A DNA stretch of 64,000 nt. It comes from Combretum micranthum. Its lineage: Eukaryota > Streptophyta > Magnoliopsida > Myrtales > Combretaceae. Below the pieces are notes generated by a model. The model saw only the letters and a list, made by a program, of their open reading frames with translations. It made no database searches and had not been told where the DNA came from. The position numbers and the translations under genes are program-made. The stretch is taken from assembly GCA_024138025.1 (NCBI GenBank), contig JAMXBD010000171.1:1240001-1304000 (forward strand), given 5' to 3'. The first letter of the stretch is position 1; the number at the start of each line of letters is the position of its first letter. Shown here piece after piece: positions 36,321-48,229 of this stretch.

Positions 36321-36531
36321 TATATATATATATATATATATATATACTTTTTTTTCTTTTTTTAGCAAAAATCTTATTATTTATTTACAATTCTCAACAA
36401 AACGAGTAAACGGTTAGTGGTTAAGAAATATATACACAAAAACAAGTAAACGGTTAGTGAACAAAATATACATAAAAGCTATACAAGAACATGTAGAGAC
36501 AAGAATATATATATATATATATATATATATG
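36321..36531. repeat. Two (TA)n microsatellites between the extra ORF and gag
   Basis: TA runs lie at about 36321-36346 and 36509-36531 inside the Tat element. They are low-complexity and probably expanded after insertion. Confidence 0.7.
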
Positions 36532-36673
36532 GAAAAGAAAGGTGCAAATTGAGATGATGAAGAAGCTTTGTGGCAAAAAACCATTTTATTTCATTAAAGC
36601 TGAATTTACTCAAGGAATCAAAACATAACCTAAACATGACAAAACCGAAAAGCTAAATAAAGAGACTTTAGTC

Positions 36674-38619
36674 CTAAACCAAACGCCTAATCTTGCTAGG
36701 ACACACTAAACGGTCCTTCAGCTCCTCGATAGTCCTCTTTGCCATCCGTAGTTGAGCTTCAAGTGCTTGAACCTTGGCTTGAGAACTTTGCACTTCCTCT
36801 TCCATCTTTTGCTCCCTCTTCTTCATTTCTTGGAAGTGAACCTCTACCCGGGCTTTTGTTAATTCCATATAAGCTTGTGCCTTCGGGTTGGGAGTGGTAG
36901 GTGGTCGACTCAACACCTTAGGAGCTTAAAATTCCAACCCATCCACATTTGCCCTTTGGTTGAGGATGTATTCTTTAGTGGCCCGATATTTCTTCGTCTC
37001 AGTATTGATGGGGTCTATCACGTAGATCGCTTGATTTCTCTTGTCTCCCATTTGGCTTGTATTAACCATAGTTTTCCCTCTATTTGTGCCAAAGGAATGT
37101 CCGGGTCATCATATTCTATAGTAACCTCCTTTAATGATGGCTTGCTAGTTATATCTTGAAGTGCTCCATATTATCTTATCACGCGAGTTGGATAATATCC
37201 TGTGAACTCGATCAACCCAATCAAAGGAACTGCCGCATACTCTGTGTATCTGGTTATTGCCGCATGAGAATGGAACCACTTAGCAATCCAAAAGAATGTG
37301 TAAGCTTCTAGATCTTAGAGTAAAGGCACCCACTCATCAGTTCTTGGAAGATCTTAAATGTGGACTCTTTCATTAAAGCTCAAAACAAGATCATAACCAT
37401 CTCTAATGTGGCAAGCCAGACTCAAATTACTCCCATAATCTTTAGTGTGGCTAGCAGACCAAACTATCAAGAGTGCCATATTAGACTTGAACTTCCCATA
37501 GCCTTTATTCTTCAAGTGGTTAAGAGATCTATTTTGTTCAACGAGCAAGGCTGGGATATAAGACTTTTCTACCAAAAACTGGTCCTTTAATTCCACTATC
37601 CGATAGTGGATGAATAGATCCCTATTCGAGAAGAGGATAGTACCGAATACTGCGGCTATAAAGGCATTGATGTGATTCTGTTTAGGGATGCAACCAGGGC
37701 GGGTTCGGGACGGGTTTTTTGAAACCTGAACCCGACCCGAGTCCTTAATGGGTGTCCTAGAACCTAAGAAAACCCTATCGGGTTTTTTTTGTCAATCCCA
37801 AAACCCGACCTGCTAGGATTTAAAGAACCCATAACCCGACCCGACCCGACCCTAAGATTTTTAATTTTTTTCTTTAAAAGAAAAACAAAAGAAAGAATTT
37901 TGTTTTAACTTATTAATGATACAAACACTTATGTTGAAAGAATGAATTTTAGACAATAATATCAGATAAAATGATGCAAACACTTCGTTTCCACTTACTT
38001 TCACATACATATAATATAAATGGGATTCTTGCTTTAATAACTTAATATTTTTAATTTTTTAATATTTTTAATTTATGCGGGGTCGGGTTTTCCCAATGGG
38101 TTACATAATAAACCCAAAACCCGACCCTATAACTTATCAGTTTTTTTTTAATCCCAAAACCTATAGGGTTTGACCCTATAGGGTTTTTAGCGGGTTGGGC
38201 GGTCAGGTACCCTATAACGACCCGCCCCGCTTGCATCCCTAATTCTGTTCCCATGCTTCTACACCTCCACAGAAGATGGGCTTATTGTCCTTGTAACTAT
38301 TTGGAGATCCAAACCACTTGAACAAATTAGAAAGCCAAATGGAGACCAAATTGCAATTCTTGAGAGCTCTTGACACATCGATCCTCTTAATCCCTAAAAA
38401 GGAGTTGAACAAGTTGATTGGCCCTTTACTAAGTTGAGGAGCATATATTCCTGCATGAGTTGGTGAAGCTTGAAGAAGCCTCATGTATTCCTCAATAGTA
38501 TGACTCAAAGTGTGCTCACCAAGGCAAAAGGTGACCTCATCAATATTCCATAAATAAGCCAAGGCTCTAAAAAGATGAATATGGATCTGGACCTTTGGTA
38601 GAGAAAGAATAGGGCCCAA
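36674..38619 (-). pseudogene. Extra ORF before gag, DUF7745-like, interrupted by a MITE
   Basis: The minus-strand frame from 38619 reads ALAYLWNIDEVTFCLGEHTL and TIEEYMRLL, like the N-terminal half of DUF7745/plant-mobile-domain proteins annotated next to plant Tat elements. It stays open into the MITE at 38241-37683. The same frame resumes at 37682 and runs to 37354 with NRSLNHLKNKG and MALLIVWSASH. Around 37180-37280 PLIGLIEFTGYY is visible, followed by an in-frame stop. The end (36916-36674) is a coiled coil (VQALEAQLRMAKRTIEELKD). Ogre elements are known to carry an ORF1 here. Its function is unknown. Confidence 0.6.
37683..38241. mobile_element. hAT-type MITE nested in the Tat element, 559 bp
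   Basis: The ends are TAGGGATGCAACC and GCTTGCATCCCTA, near-perfect inverted repeats. ATTCTGTT flanks both sides (37675-37682 and 38242-38249), a perfect 8-bp target duplication diagnostic of hAT transposition. The ends are rich in GGGTCGGGTT and CCCGACCC blocks, and the interior is AT-rich and non-coding. It sits in the DUF7745-like ORF and therefore arrived after the Tat element. Related copies lie at 20956-21387 and 42495-43301. Confidence 0.85.
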
Positions 38620-39332
38620 ACGGTCTTCAATGAATCCTCTTTGTTCTGGCTTGAAAGTTTGTAACTACTTGTTCAAAATGGGCATCGGACTAGTAGGCTC
38701 ATGAACATGGATCTCGGGAATAAGACGGGCTCACATGTTGCCACTACACATATTGTTTTCCATACTTAATCTACAAATTATAAAAGAGATATGTTACAAC
38801 ACGGTATATACATTTACAAAGTACATATATGGACAAAGTTACAAGAATTTACAAGACACATCTACATGAACGGATTACAAGGAAATTAAATCCTGTAAAT
38901 TCAGCTTTGTTTTGTAAAAAAAAATTTTGAAAAACATTTTGATGGGCCATAATTCTCGATCATCATCTTCTTTATGTAGTGAATGCAAGAAGGGTGGGTT
39001 CTAAAGGTCTCCCGATTAATGGGCTATGAGCCACATTAAACGGAGTGGGGGCCTAATTCGTGTCCCGAATGGTGGGTAACCACAACACCCGAGACCTATC
39101 GGTGCCCTGTCCTAAGTTACCTAAGGTGGCCCGGGTTTGATCACATCTAGTACACTTTTTTTTTTAATAAAAATTAAAAAATCCCCCTAATATAATCCCC
39201 CATATATATATTTATAATATTTGCACAAAAGCACCGGTTAGTATAACTATTTACAAATATACAAAAATATTTATAAAGACCAAAGCAATTTATATATGAA
39301 AAGCATAAAGTGGCCAGCCCTCTAAAAATGTC

Positions 39333-39350
39333 TCCCTAGTGGAGTCACCA
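39333..39350 (-). promoter_or_regulatory. Primer-binding site of the Tat element
   Basis: On the minus strand TGGTGACTCCACTAGGGA lies three bases after the 5' LTR. It begins TGG, as required to pair with a tRNA CCA end, and resembles the TGGCGACTCTGCTGGGGA-type sites of other Tat elements, which I recall as tRNA-Arg-like. The tRNA identity needs a search. Confidence 0.6.
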
Positions 39351-39353
39351 ATC

Positions 39354-41769
39354 TGTCGAGCATGGATTTTGATGTTCCGATTCAATTTCCCTTAATCCGA
39401 TTTACATCAAACCCTAACCCATTCGACATAAATCATCGACTAAGAATTAAAGGAAATATCAATTTTGAAAATTATTTTAGAGTCGCTACCTTACTAGAGT
39501 AAAAAAAAGAAGAAGAAGAAGAAGAAAACCAAGATCAATGGGTAGGTTGATTTCGGTTATGCTACTGATCCGCAAAAAAATTGTTTTAAAAAAAATGAAA
39601 ACAAAAAATTAACTTAAGTCGGGGTGCTAACCTATTAAAACCTAAACGGTTACCACTTATAGCTTTCCAATTAAAATTACTTTCTTTCATGTCCTAAATC
39701 CAAATTATAAAATATTTACGAGGATCTAACTAACTAATCCTATAGCTAATATTTACAAATATGTACGAATTTACTATTTTAATCAACCAATCAATTTCCA
39801 TCAACAATCATATATAATCTAATAACTCAATATAGTCAAATTAATAAAATTCTATCAATATTCACATATCCTAAACTAAACGAAGAGAATCAATAAGATC
39901 AAATCCATCAAATTCACAAAAATAATTTTTTTACATATTTTGAGTCACCCATTTAGGTACCTATGAACCTGCTAATCGGGATTAGACCACACGTAGTTCT
40001 TTAATGAAAACTTTAATTTGTTGATCAAGTTTAGAGTTTTTAATTCTTTTCGCTTTAAATTTGTTAAATTTTGATAGTTTTGACAAAATTAGCTTTTTGA
40101 TGATATGGATCCTGAGATTTATCAATTTAAGTTCTTGCTATTTCTTGCTATTTCATAAAAATCAAATTTTTTCTAAGTGACAAAACTCTTTAAGGAAACA
40201 TAGCATATCAATCCACATGTTATCATTAATTAAATTATCATAAGAAATCAAATTTCACATATACGGGAGAAAAAAAATGTTATTACAAACATATAAAAGA
40301 TGAAATATTTATAACATCAAATGGTATATCGCGGACATTATGGTTATCATATAATAGCTTATTATTTGAATACATCATGGCAAAGGTTCAGTCTATGTCA
40401 TTAAAGTATTTAAAAAAAAAACTGAATTTATTAGTCAAGGGATTATAGTGAAAGTTAAAATCAAAGTGCTATGATAATATTAATAAATCAAATTTATGAA
40501 AATCAATTGGCAAAGCCATAATAAATCTTATCAAGATAAAAATTAATTTAGGAATTTCAATAGCAACTTTATACAATATAAACCTAAGAATTTAATCTAT
40601 AAACAATATTACAAAGTAATCACTCAAAAAGATATATTAATTAACCTCATATTTTGAATGCCTAGACAACTAATAATAATATGTAATATTTCTTATGTTA
40701 GAATCTTATTATTGTTTATGGTTACAATGCTACGATAATTCGTTAACTTATAATATTATATTACTAGTATGCTTTATTAAGTAAAAAAGGGCTTACTTGA
40801 CGATTGAACGCATGCGGGAGAATTGATAGTCGGAGCTCCGGCTGGTCGACTTGAGACAAACAAATGTGGAATTGGGTTAGGGTGATCACAGGGCAATGCG
40901 ATGACTGAATAGGGGGGTTTTGAAGCCCTCAATCTGCCAAACACTCCGGTAGCTTCCAATTGCTCTGATTTTCTTTTCTTTTTTTATTACGAAGAATTTA
41001 AAATTAGAATGTTGAAACCTAAATTTGAGAACACCAAGACGAAATAAAAAATTGAGAATAAAATTAAAAGTATTGGGAGAGAGCAGACATTTTAAGAAAA
41101 AAAAAAACAGAAGATGAAGAGACTATTTATATGTTTTAATTCGACTCAAAACTTTCCTAAACAATCAATTGAGAATCTAGGATTCTAAGACACGTTTTTC
41201 ATAAATTTGAAAAAAATCGGAGCCAAAATGATTGTAACTTTCCAATTAAATGTTATGTCAGATATGTCTTTCCCATATTATAATGACCAAAATCTACAAT
41301 CTTTCCTAAAAAACGAATTTCATGCGTTTTTGAGTTTTGGAGGAAACTAACAAAAACATGTTTTTCTCAATTTTCAAGCCCGAATTTGAAACAGTTATTG
41401 TTGATGAAAACGCGTAATCTACATACCAAATTAAACTACTCCATACCTTTTTCCATATGTGCATTCGGTTCATGGAAATCGAGTCTAGAAATGGGCAAAA
41501 AATGGGCCCAAAAGAAGCCCCATCGGGCTACCTAAGGTTGAAGAAGAACAATGCTTTTTTTTTTTTTCATATTATACTATATTATATATGTATATAGATT
41601 ACATCCATTATATTTATTTAGCCTTAATTTGATTTATTTTCCTAATTCATTTCTAATCCTAATGCTTATAATTGCAAATATTCCTTTAGTTTAGCTATAT
41701 ATATACTAATATTAACATCTAATTATAAATAATTTGATAAAAATAAATTGTCAAAATGAGGTGTCTACA
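39354..41769 (-). repeat. 5' LTR of the Tat element
   Basis: On the plus strand it begins TGTCGAGCATGG and ends GTGTCTACA. On the minus strand it has TG...CA ends (TGTAGACAC...GCTCGACA). It carries an open frame at 40777-40959 shared with the other LTR. The target duplication CCTAA follows directly at 41770-41774. Confidence 0.88.
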
Positions 41770-41774
41770 CCTAA

Positions 41775-42486
41775 CTATGTCATTGCTTGCCTGCAAACCA
41801 TTGTAGAAACCTATTTCTTCTCCATCACCTAGTAAACAGTAGCTATTCTCTTTTGTCGAGATCTATTATTTATAATTTCTTTGCACAAAAAAGATAAGGT
41901 GACAAGTGTTTTTTGTTTTTTTTTTCCTTTTCTAGCTCCTTGGACATTTATTCTTTGTTGAACGTAATTTAACCCATCTAACTTTGCTGCCTTTCCATTC
42001 CCAACATCTTTTGATTTCACAAGCCATATTTTCATTTTGGAGGTTTATTATTCTTATGCCTTAACCTCATTTGGAATGAGTTGTAGGTGGAAAATTACTG
42101 GTAAAGATTCAAAGATTTGCAACCAGAAAACACGGTTAGTGATGCACTAGGATGGTTCGATATGGCCACTCCAAGGCTTAAGTTAATAGTGGGTCAAGAG
42201 AGAGTAAATCCAGCATAGAAGTAAGATTAGTTACCAATCTGTCCCTCTGCCTTGGGGCCTTGAGTTTCATTTATAGGTGATAGTCATGCCAAAATGGGGG
42301 TCCATAAAATATTTAGGTCCATGTGGTACATTCCTAAGAGAGGGAAATAAACTTAAGCGTGGATTCCCTTATTGGTAACTGATTTGGACTTGAGGCAGGT
42401 GATGGTAATCATCCAAAGAGAGTGATTGAGTACGTGGAGACAATTTCTTTGGAGCACCTTTGAGGAGACATGGCAAGCGAAGGAGG
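41775..42486. other. Intergenic DNA between two transposons
   Basis: No gene was recognised. The sequence is less AT-rich than the surroundings but has no long frame. A minus-strand frame at 41829-42035 is Lys/Gln-rich and low-complexity. Confidence 0.35.
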
Positions 42487-42494
42487 TTTAGACT

Positions 42495-43301
42495 TAAGGA
42501 TGCAACCAAGTGGGTCGTAATAGGGTTCTCGACCTGCCTAATCCATTAAAATCCCTACAGTTTTGAACATTATAAGGTTTTAAGGTCATGTTTGGATCCT
42601 ATAAGCTATCCGACAGATACGTACTAAATTTAAAAAAAAAATTCATACAAGCTAAAGCCATATAGGTACTAGGATGGTTAAGAGTTATGTGATAGGTTAT
42701 TTTATTTCAAATCATCAATTTATTACTTTTCAAATTTATAAGTTTGTACTCATATGATAAGAGTAATATTTTACCAATATTCAATCGATCATTATATCGG
42801 TGTGTGAATAATTTATCAACATCCTTTTTTGAATATTTTTGTGTTTTTAATTTGTAATACTACAATTCTAACCATATCTAGAATAATCTATTTGAATTCT
42901 GTGACAAAATTGGAAAATGGGCGATAGACATGAGAATAATCATAATATGAGTGAAAATCTTTCACATAAATATGACACAACATACTAATAAAGGGGTATG
43001 TGTGTGTAGAAAAGTTTTATTAATGAAGAGATATAAATGTTAAAACATTTAAGATTATATATTAATATAATAAATTCGCATCACATTTTACACCGACTTT
43101 TTTTGAAGTAATTATTACAATTTGAAAGTATGTTGAAAAAAATTAGGGTTATAGGGTTGAGTTTCAGGTTCTACGGACAAGTTTGGATATAATATGAAAA
43201 CTCTATATAATAATAGGTCGGGTTTGGTAAACCCTGTAGGGTAGTAGGTCGAGTTTCAGATTCATATGATCTGTCTGAAATCCAACTTGGTTGCATCTCT
43301 A
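42495..43301. mobile_element. hAT-type MITE, about 807 bp
   Basis: The left end TAAGGATGCAACCAAG and right end CTTGGTTGCATCTCTA are inverted repeats. Flanks TTTAGACT (42487-42494) and TTTAGAGT (43302-43309) form an 8-bp target duplication with one mismatch. Internal TAGGTCGGGTTTGG blocks link it to the copies at 37683 and 20956. An ATGTTTGGATCC block at about 42585 may mark a nested insertion. Confidence 0.7.
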
Positions 43302-43309
43302 TTTAGAGT

Positions 43310-46300
43310 TTCTTTAGGGAGATATAAAGAGAGTCGATGAAGAGGACCTCGGTTTGGGTCCTCATGTGTACTGACGAATGAGAAGCTAACAAGTAAAATC
43401 CTAAAATTATCAAAAACTAAATTAAACTATATGGTTCTATCAAATAAATAAGTCAAATGTAATTTTTATTTTGGCTCATTTTAATAATTTTAGATTGGAA
43501 CATAACTTTACATTTACTGATAATTGTAATGCAAAGTAATGATCCAACAACCACCCTACTCCATCCCCATCCAGACCACCCCCCCCTTGTCACGTCTCAA
43601 AATAGAGCCTGGTAGGATTGCCTTAAAGTTATCATACCACTGTGCACCTGTAATATGAGAATTGTATTGCACGTCAAAGGTTATAAGACTATATTTTATT
43701 TATTTACTTCATAAAATTTAATTACATGGATATAATATCTTTATTTAAACTTATTATGGAATCCGATTTTCCATAGTCTGTGTAGAAAATCATTATGCCC
43801 TACCAAATAATAAAAATTGGGTATCAACCAACAAAATACAAGATCTTACTTTTATACAAGTTATCCAATTTACATTCTAAGTTCATCATAACCTACTTTC
43901 CTAAATTCAATAAAGTCTAATGGAAAAGCATTCTTTACACATTTCTAGCCTAATCTCAGCTAGTATTATTCATGCAAAAACTGCTGAAGGTAAGCAAAAC
44001 TACGGGCTCAGTGAGATAACCTAACCAGACCACACATCAAGTAATAACAAACAAGTTTAATTAGTAAGTATACGTCATGCAATAATCAATCATATGTACA
44101 GTAAAAGTTTGGATAATTCGAACCCAAACAGGATGTAGATTTACGCTCTTTCATCGTGGTTGGAAGGAAGCCATGATAAGTGATATACCATGCCCAGGAG
44201 AATCAAAGAACCAAGGAAGAATGGGTACCTTAAATTCTCACAAATTAATTTTAAACATTCCACTTTTATCCTTGGAACAAAGAAACTCCATTAAGCCCTT
44301 TTATGTCGACACACGAGCGGTGCTCCTTCAATGCCAGTTTAGGTCCTGTGGAACCAAACGGAACAAAGGTACTTTTGTGTAAAACTAAGAAAATGTCATC
44401 TAAAAAAACCAAGTGCGTGATTAGAGAACCGGAATGCTAATACATAGTAGTGTCATCACTCCTTTTAATGCAGTGTATGCAAATTATGCATTGCATGTCC
44501 ATTTTCATTTATGGTATCAATAGTTTTTAGTCAAATTTAAGGTGATCATATAATTCATAAACAAACATCAACATGCTTCATAAAATAATTATCATACAAT
44601 AGAATTATCGCTTATATTATGATATTTTGGCAATCAAGCATACACTAAGCATCATGCAATATACCCGATCTTGCATGTATATCTGTTTAATATATTATTA
44701 CAAATACAACTATACTACAAGCACAAATAATGTGATAAGGTCAAAGTTACTTACCTTTTATCCTCGCTAATTTGTTGTAATATGCTACTAAAAGTCCAAG
44801 CACTGTTATAATTTTTCTATAAAATGAGATAATAGATATCTATTACTATACCGTTTATTCTATATAATGATATTGACGATATTCTTTCAAGTCCTAGTTA
44901 TCAATTTTAATATATTTTTGTTTATTTAGCTAGAAGCCTTAACTTTATATAGTTATATTCTTTTGGTAAAGTTGTAGAATTTTATATAAGAGAAGTCTTC
45001 CTAATATTTTGTTATTATTTTTTAATAATTTTATTATTAAGATTTTGTTGTTTATACGGTCTTTTTAGTATGTCTACCTCAATGTAGTTGATATTTGCTA
45101 TCTATTATTTATTTTGATTTTGCTTATCTTGATCTTAATTGACACCTATATTTTATTTAGGGCGTTTTCTTTATTCTAAATTTATTTAAGTTTCCCTTTC
45201 ATTAGTGTCCGTATTGATAGTGAATTTTTATTATTTCTTTGTTTGTCAATCTTATCCGTCTTATGTTAATTGAAATTTCTATTTGTATAGTCACATTTAG
45301 TATTTAATTCTTTAATTATTTTTCTTCTAACATATTCTTTGTTTCCTAGAGTTTAAATATATATCAAATATTTACTAAAGTGAATTTTATTCATCAAATA
45401 ATTATAGAATTTGTGTTTAATAGTTCAATATTTTATTATCATCATCGTTATTATTTTTATACTGTTCTTTTAGTTTGATCACTTTATGGTAACTATATTT
45501 ATTTATTTCCATCGTGTTTTCCCTAATCTCATTTCTTGTTATTATCTGTTATTTATGAAAACCATATTATTCTTAATTATGACTTATTTACATTTTATAT
45601 TCTTATATACTTGCCTATATAATGTAGTTATTGTACAATTATTATAATATAATCTTTTTATCTAATATAACAAAAGTGTTTCCTAATTGTAATAGTTACT
45701 AAATTTGACACTTAAACAATTATTTAAACATATTACTCTTAAAACATTTATATTTATTTATTAAATTTACTCTTAAAACAATTGTATATATATTTATATA
45801 TATATAATGTTGTTTTTGATGAAACAGATTTCATCCGAGGAAAGTTTTGCACTACGCTGGCATCCAACACTGCCGGCGTTGAGCCTTAAGCTGTCAGCCT
45901 TTGTGAGATTTTACATATTATTGTTTTAGTGTAAGCTGACTTTGAAGGCCGCTAGTTTTGCGTGTATGCTGCCGATGTAGACATTATACGCTACCGACGT
46001 TCGTTCATTTTTGCGTATAATAGAATTTTACGTAGGATTGATTCGTTGCATGTTGGCATGAAGGCCGCCAACTTTCTCATTTATGCTGCTAGCCTACCCA
46101 TATATACCGTCGGTGTAGGTACTATTCATTATCTTCTTCCTGATTTCCTAGTTCGAACTTCATTTTTATCATATTATATGCATATTATACTTATTGTTTT
46201 AACTATTTTGAGTGTTTCTCCATAATTATCAGCTATACGTGATATATCTAAACCTACAACATCTAAGAATCACAATATACATAATTTTTCATAGTTTCTA

Positions 46301-48229
46301 TGCATACCAAACTATAGCTAGGATTCGGAGTAAATTTTACCTTGTTTGAGTTGTTGTGGTGATGCTATACTCCTTTCCGTGGTCTGACCTGATCCTAGGA
46401 TTAGCAAAAACATTAGATAAGCTAATGTTTTATATGTATATTAACAAAAACGAATTTACTTACCTTAACTTGTTGGTTTCCTAAGTTTGTTTTGTGTCTT
46501 GATGAAGTGGTTTTAATGGCTGTGTTTGTATGTTTTTGGTGTTGTTGTTTTGAACTAACGTAGTGTATTTTGTGTGTGTTTTTGCTGCTGTTTTGGGCTG
46601 TTGTTTGTATGGTTTGTTAGCTGCTAAAGTATGTTTAATTGTTTTGTTCTTTTGTTCATTAACTTAATGTATTTATAAGCAATAGGCGACAACATTCTCA
46701 ACCAAAATGAGGAGAAATTTTCCATCGAACGAACTTGTGTTTGCATGATATATATTTGCATTAAATGAGTTGCTATGGACAAGTTTGATTGGTTTAAATC
46801 TCCTCTTACCTTAACTTTTCTTGATTCAAATTGACTCAATTGTGTTGCAAATTTCGACTGAGATACTTGGACAATTATCAACCACAATTTGCATCATTTG
46901 CACCGAATTTGCACACTTAAGATTATAATTTTATTTAATTAATTATCCTAATTTTACGATAGTTTACCAAGCTAAACAAGTATAAATATACCAGTTATTT
47001 AGGAGTTCCGTCTCTAAAAATTTATTTAAAACTTCTACAAATTTTCTAGGTTATCTTTGTGTTCAAATTTGAGTTTAAAGTTTACGCAATTATTTGTTTA
47101 AAGTTATCTCTCACGCATTAGGGTTTTCTAAGCTTATATTGGCCAATTTGTTTTCAATTTCTGAGAACTTCAAATTCTCTAACTAGAACAATGACTTGAC
47201 CAAATATTTATTTGAAGTCTAGATTGTTATTTATAGATATGTTTTGTTCTTATATGTATTTATAACCTTAACGGTTCATCCTTAAATTATCGTTTTCTAA
47301 CTATAGGCTTTATTGGTTTTTGCTTTCTAACGTATTTGAATTCTTAGCTTAATTATTTCTGTAATTTGAATTTTTGATACTCATTACGAAATCCTTTCTT
47401 TGGTATCTATTAGGGTCAGAGAATTTTCTTTATAGGTTTCAATTATAAATGAGTTTATTACTACTCATAGGTTTATTTTTAAGATTTTATTGAGTCATAA
47501 GTTTAATATCTATTTTATATTTGCTACTCTATTTGTTTTACTAGTTATGAAATTCTCGAGGTTGCAATGGTTAAATTAGAATTTTAGTCTCCATAGACTT
47601 AAAATTTTCTAACTAAAATATTGGTATAATTCAAATATCTAATTAAAGTTTAGATCCTTAGTATTAATCAGTTTTTTATCTTTTTGAGTATTTTATAATT
47701 CTATTGATTTATCTTTAAACTATCTTTGTATAACAAATAGGTTCTAAAAATTAATCGTATTTTATTGTAATTGAAATTTAAGTTTAACTATGAATACTTG
47801 TTGAATTATTGATTCTTGTCACAGAATATTATCTTTTACTATAAGGAATTATTTATCCTAATTATTAATAGTACATTTTCTAGTGCTATTTTATAGTTTT
47901 AAATATTAAGGATAATTTGAAAATCATTATATCATTATTAGAATCTTATTTTTCTAAGTATTGAACTTAAGGAAACTGATTTTGGATTTTTCAGTGACGA
48001 TCGGTCTATCATTGATCATTATTTGTTTAAAGTTATGGAAGTCATAATTTGCATTTTAATATTTTATTGGTAAAGATTCTAGTTTTTCTAACTATAATCA
48101 AATTTGTTCATACTTTAATACTTTTAATTCGCGAAAAATTAGGAGCGATTTTTTATAGGTTTTTATGATTCTATATTATATTTTTAATAATTATTATAAT
48201 CATGTTATGTAAAATTAGGGAAATTACAA
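43310..48229. other. AT-rich intergenic DNA, possible LTR remnants
   Basis: No gene was recognised. From 43588 a TGTCACGTCTC start is followed at about 43980-44030 by GGGCTCAGTGAGATAACC-type sequence, a combination I associate with Ty3-gypsy LTRs. No matching end was found. At about 45840-46130 an unusually GC-rich block repeats motifs such as GCTGCCGATGTAG and ACCGTCGGTGTAGG. The open frame at 45962-46225 lies in this repeat. The stretch 46900-48200 is T-rich and featureless. Confidence 0.35.

Larger units (their letters stand above)
27159..41769 (-). mobile_element. Ty3-gypsy retrotransposon of the Tat/Ogre lineage, 14.6 kb, defective
   Basis: Two LTRs (27159-29555 and 39354-41769) in direct orientation bound a minus-strand element. 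CCTAA flanks the whole (27154-27158 and 41770-41774), a perfect 5-bp target duplication. On the minus strand the order is: 5' LTR, PBS, DUF7745-like ORF, gag, protease, intron-like stretch, RNase H, a second archaeal-type RNase H, integrase, tandem repeats, polypurine tract, 3' LTR. Two RNase H domains, an extra ORF before gag and 3' tandem repeats are hallmarks of the Tat branch (Ogre, Retand). The reverse-transcriptase core is missing and every ORF has stops or frameshifts, so it cannot move on its own. The LTRs differ at about a dozen positions in their first 150 bp, so the insertion is not recent. Confidence 0.9.

Noticed and set aside
45962..46225. A small plus-strand gene
   Set aside because: It lies in repeated GC-rich blocks and shows no family similarity.
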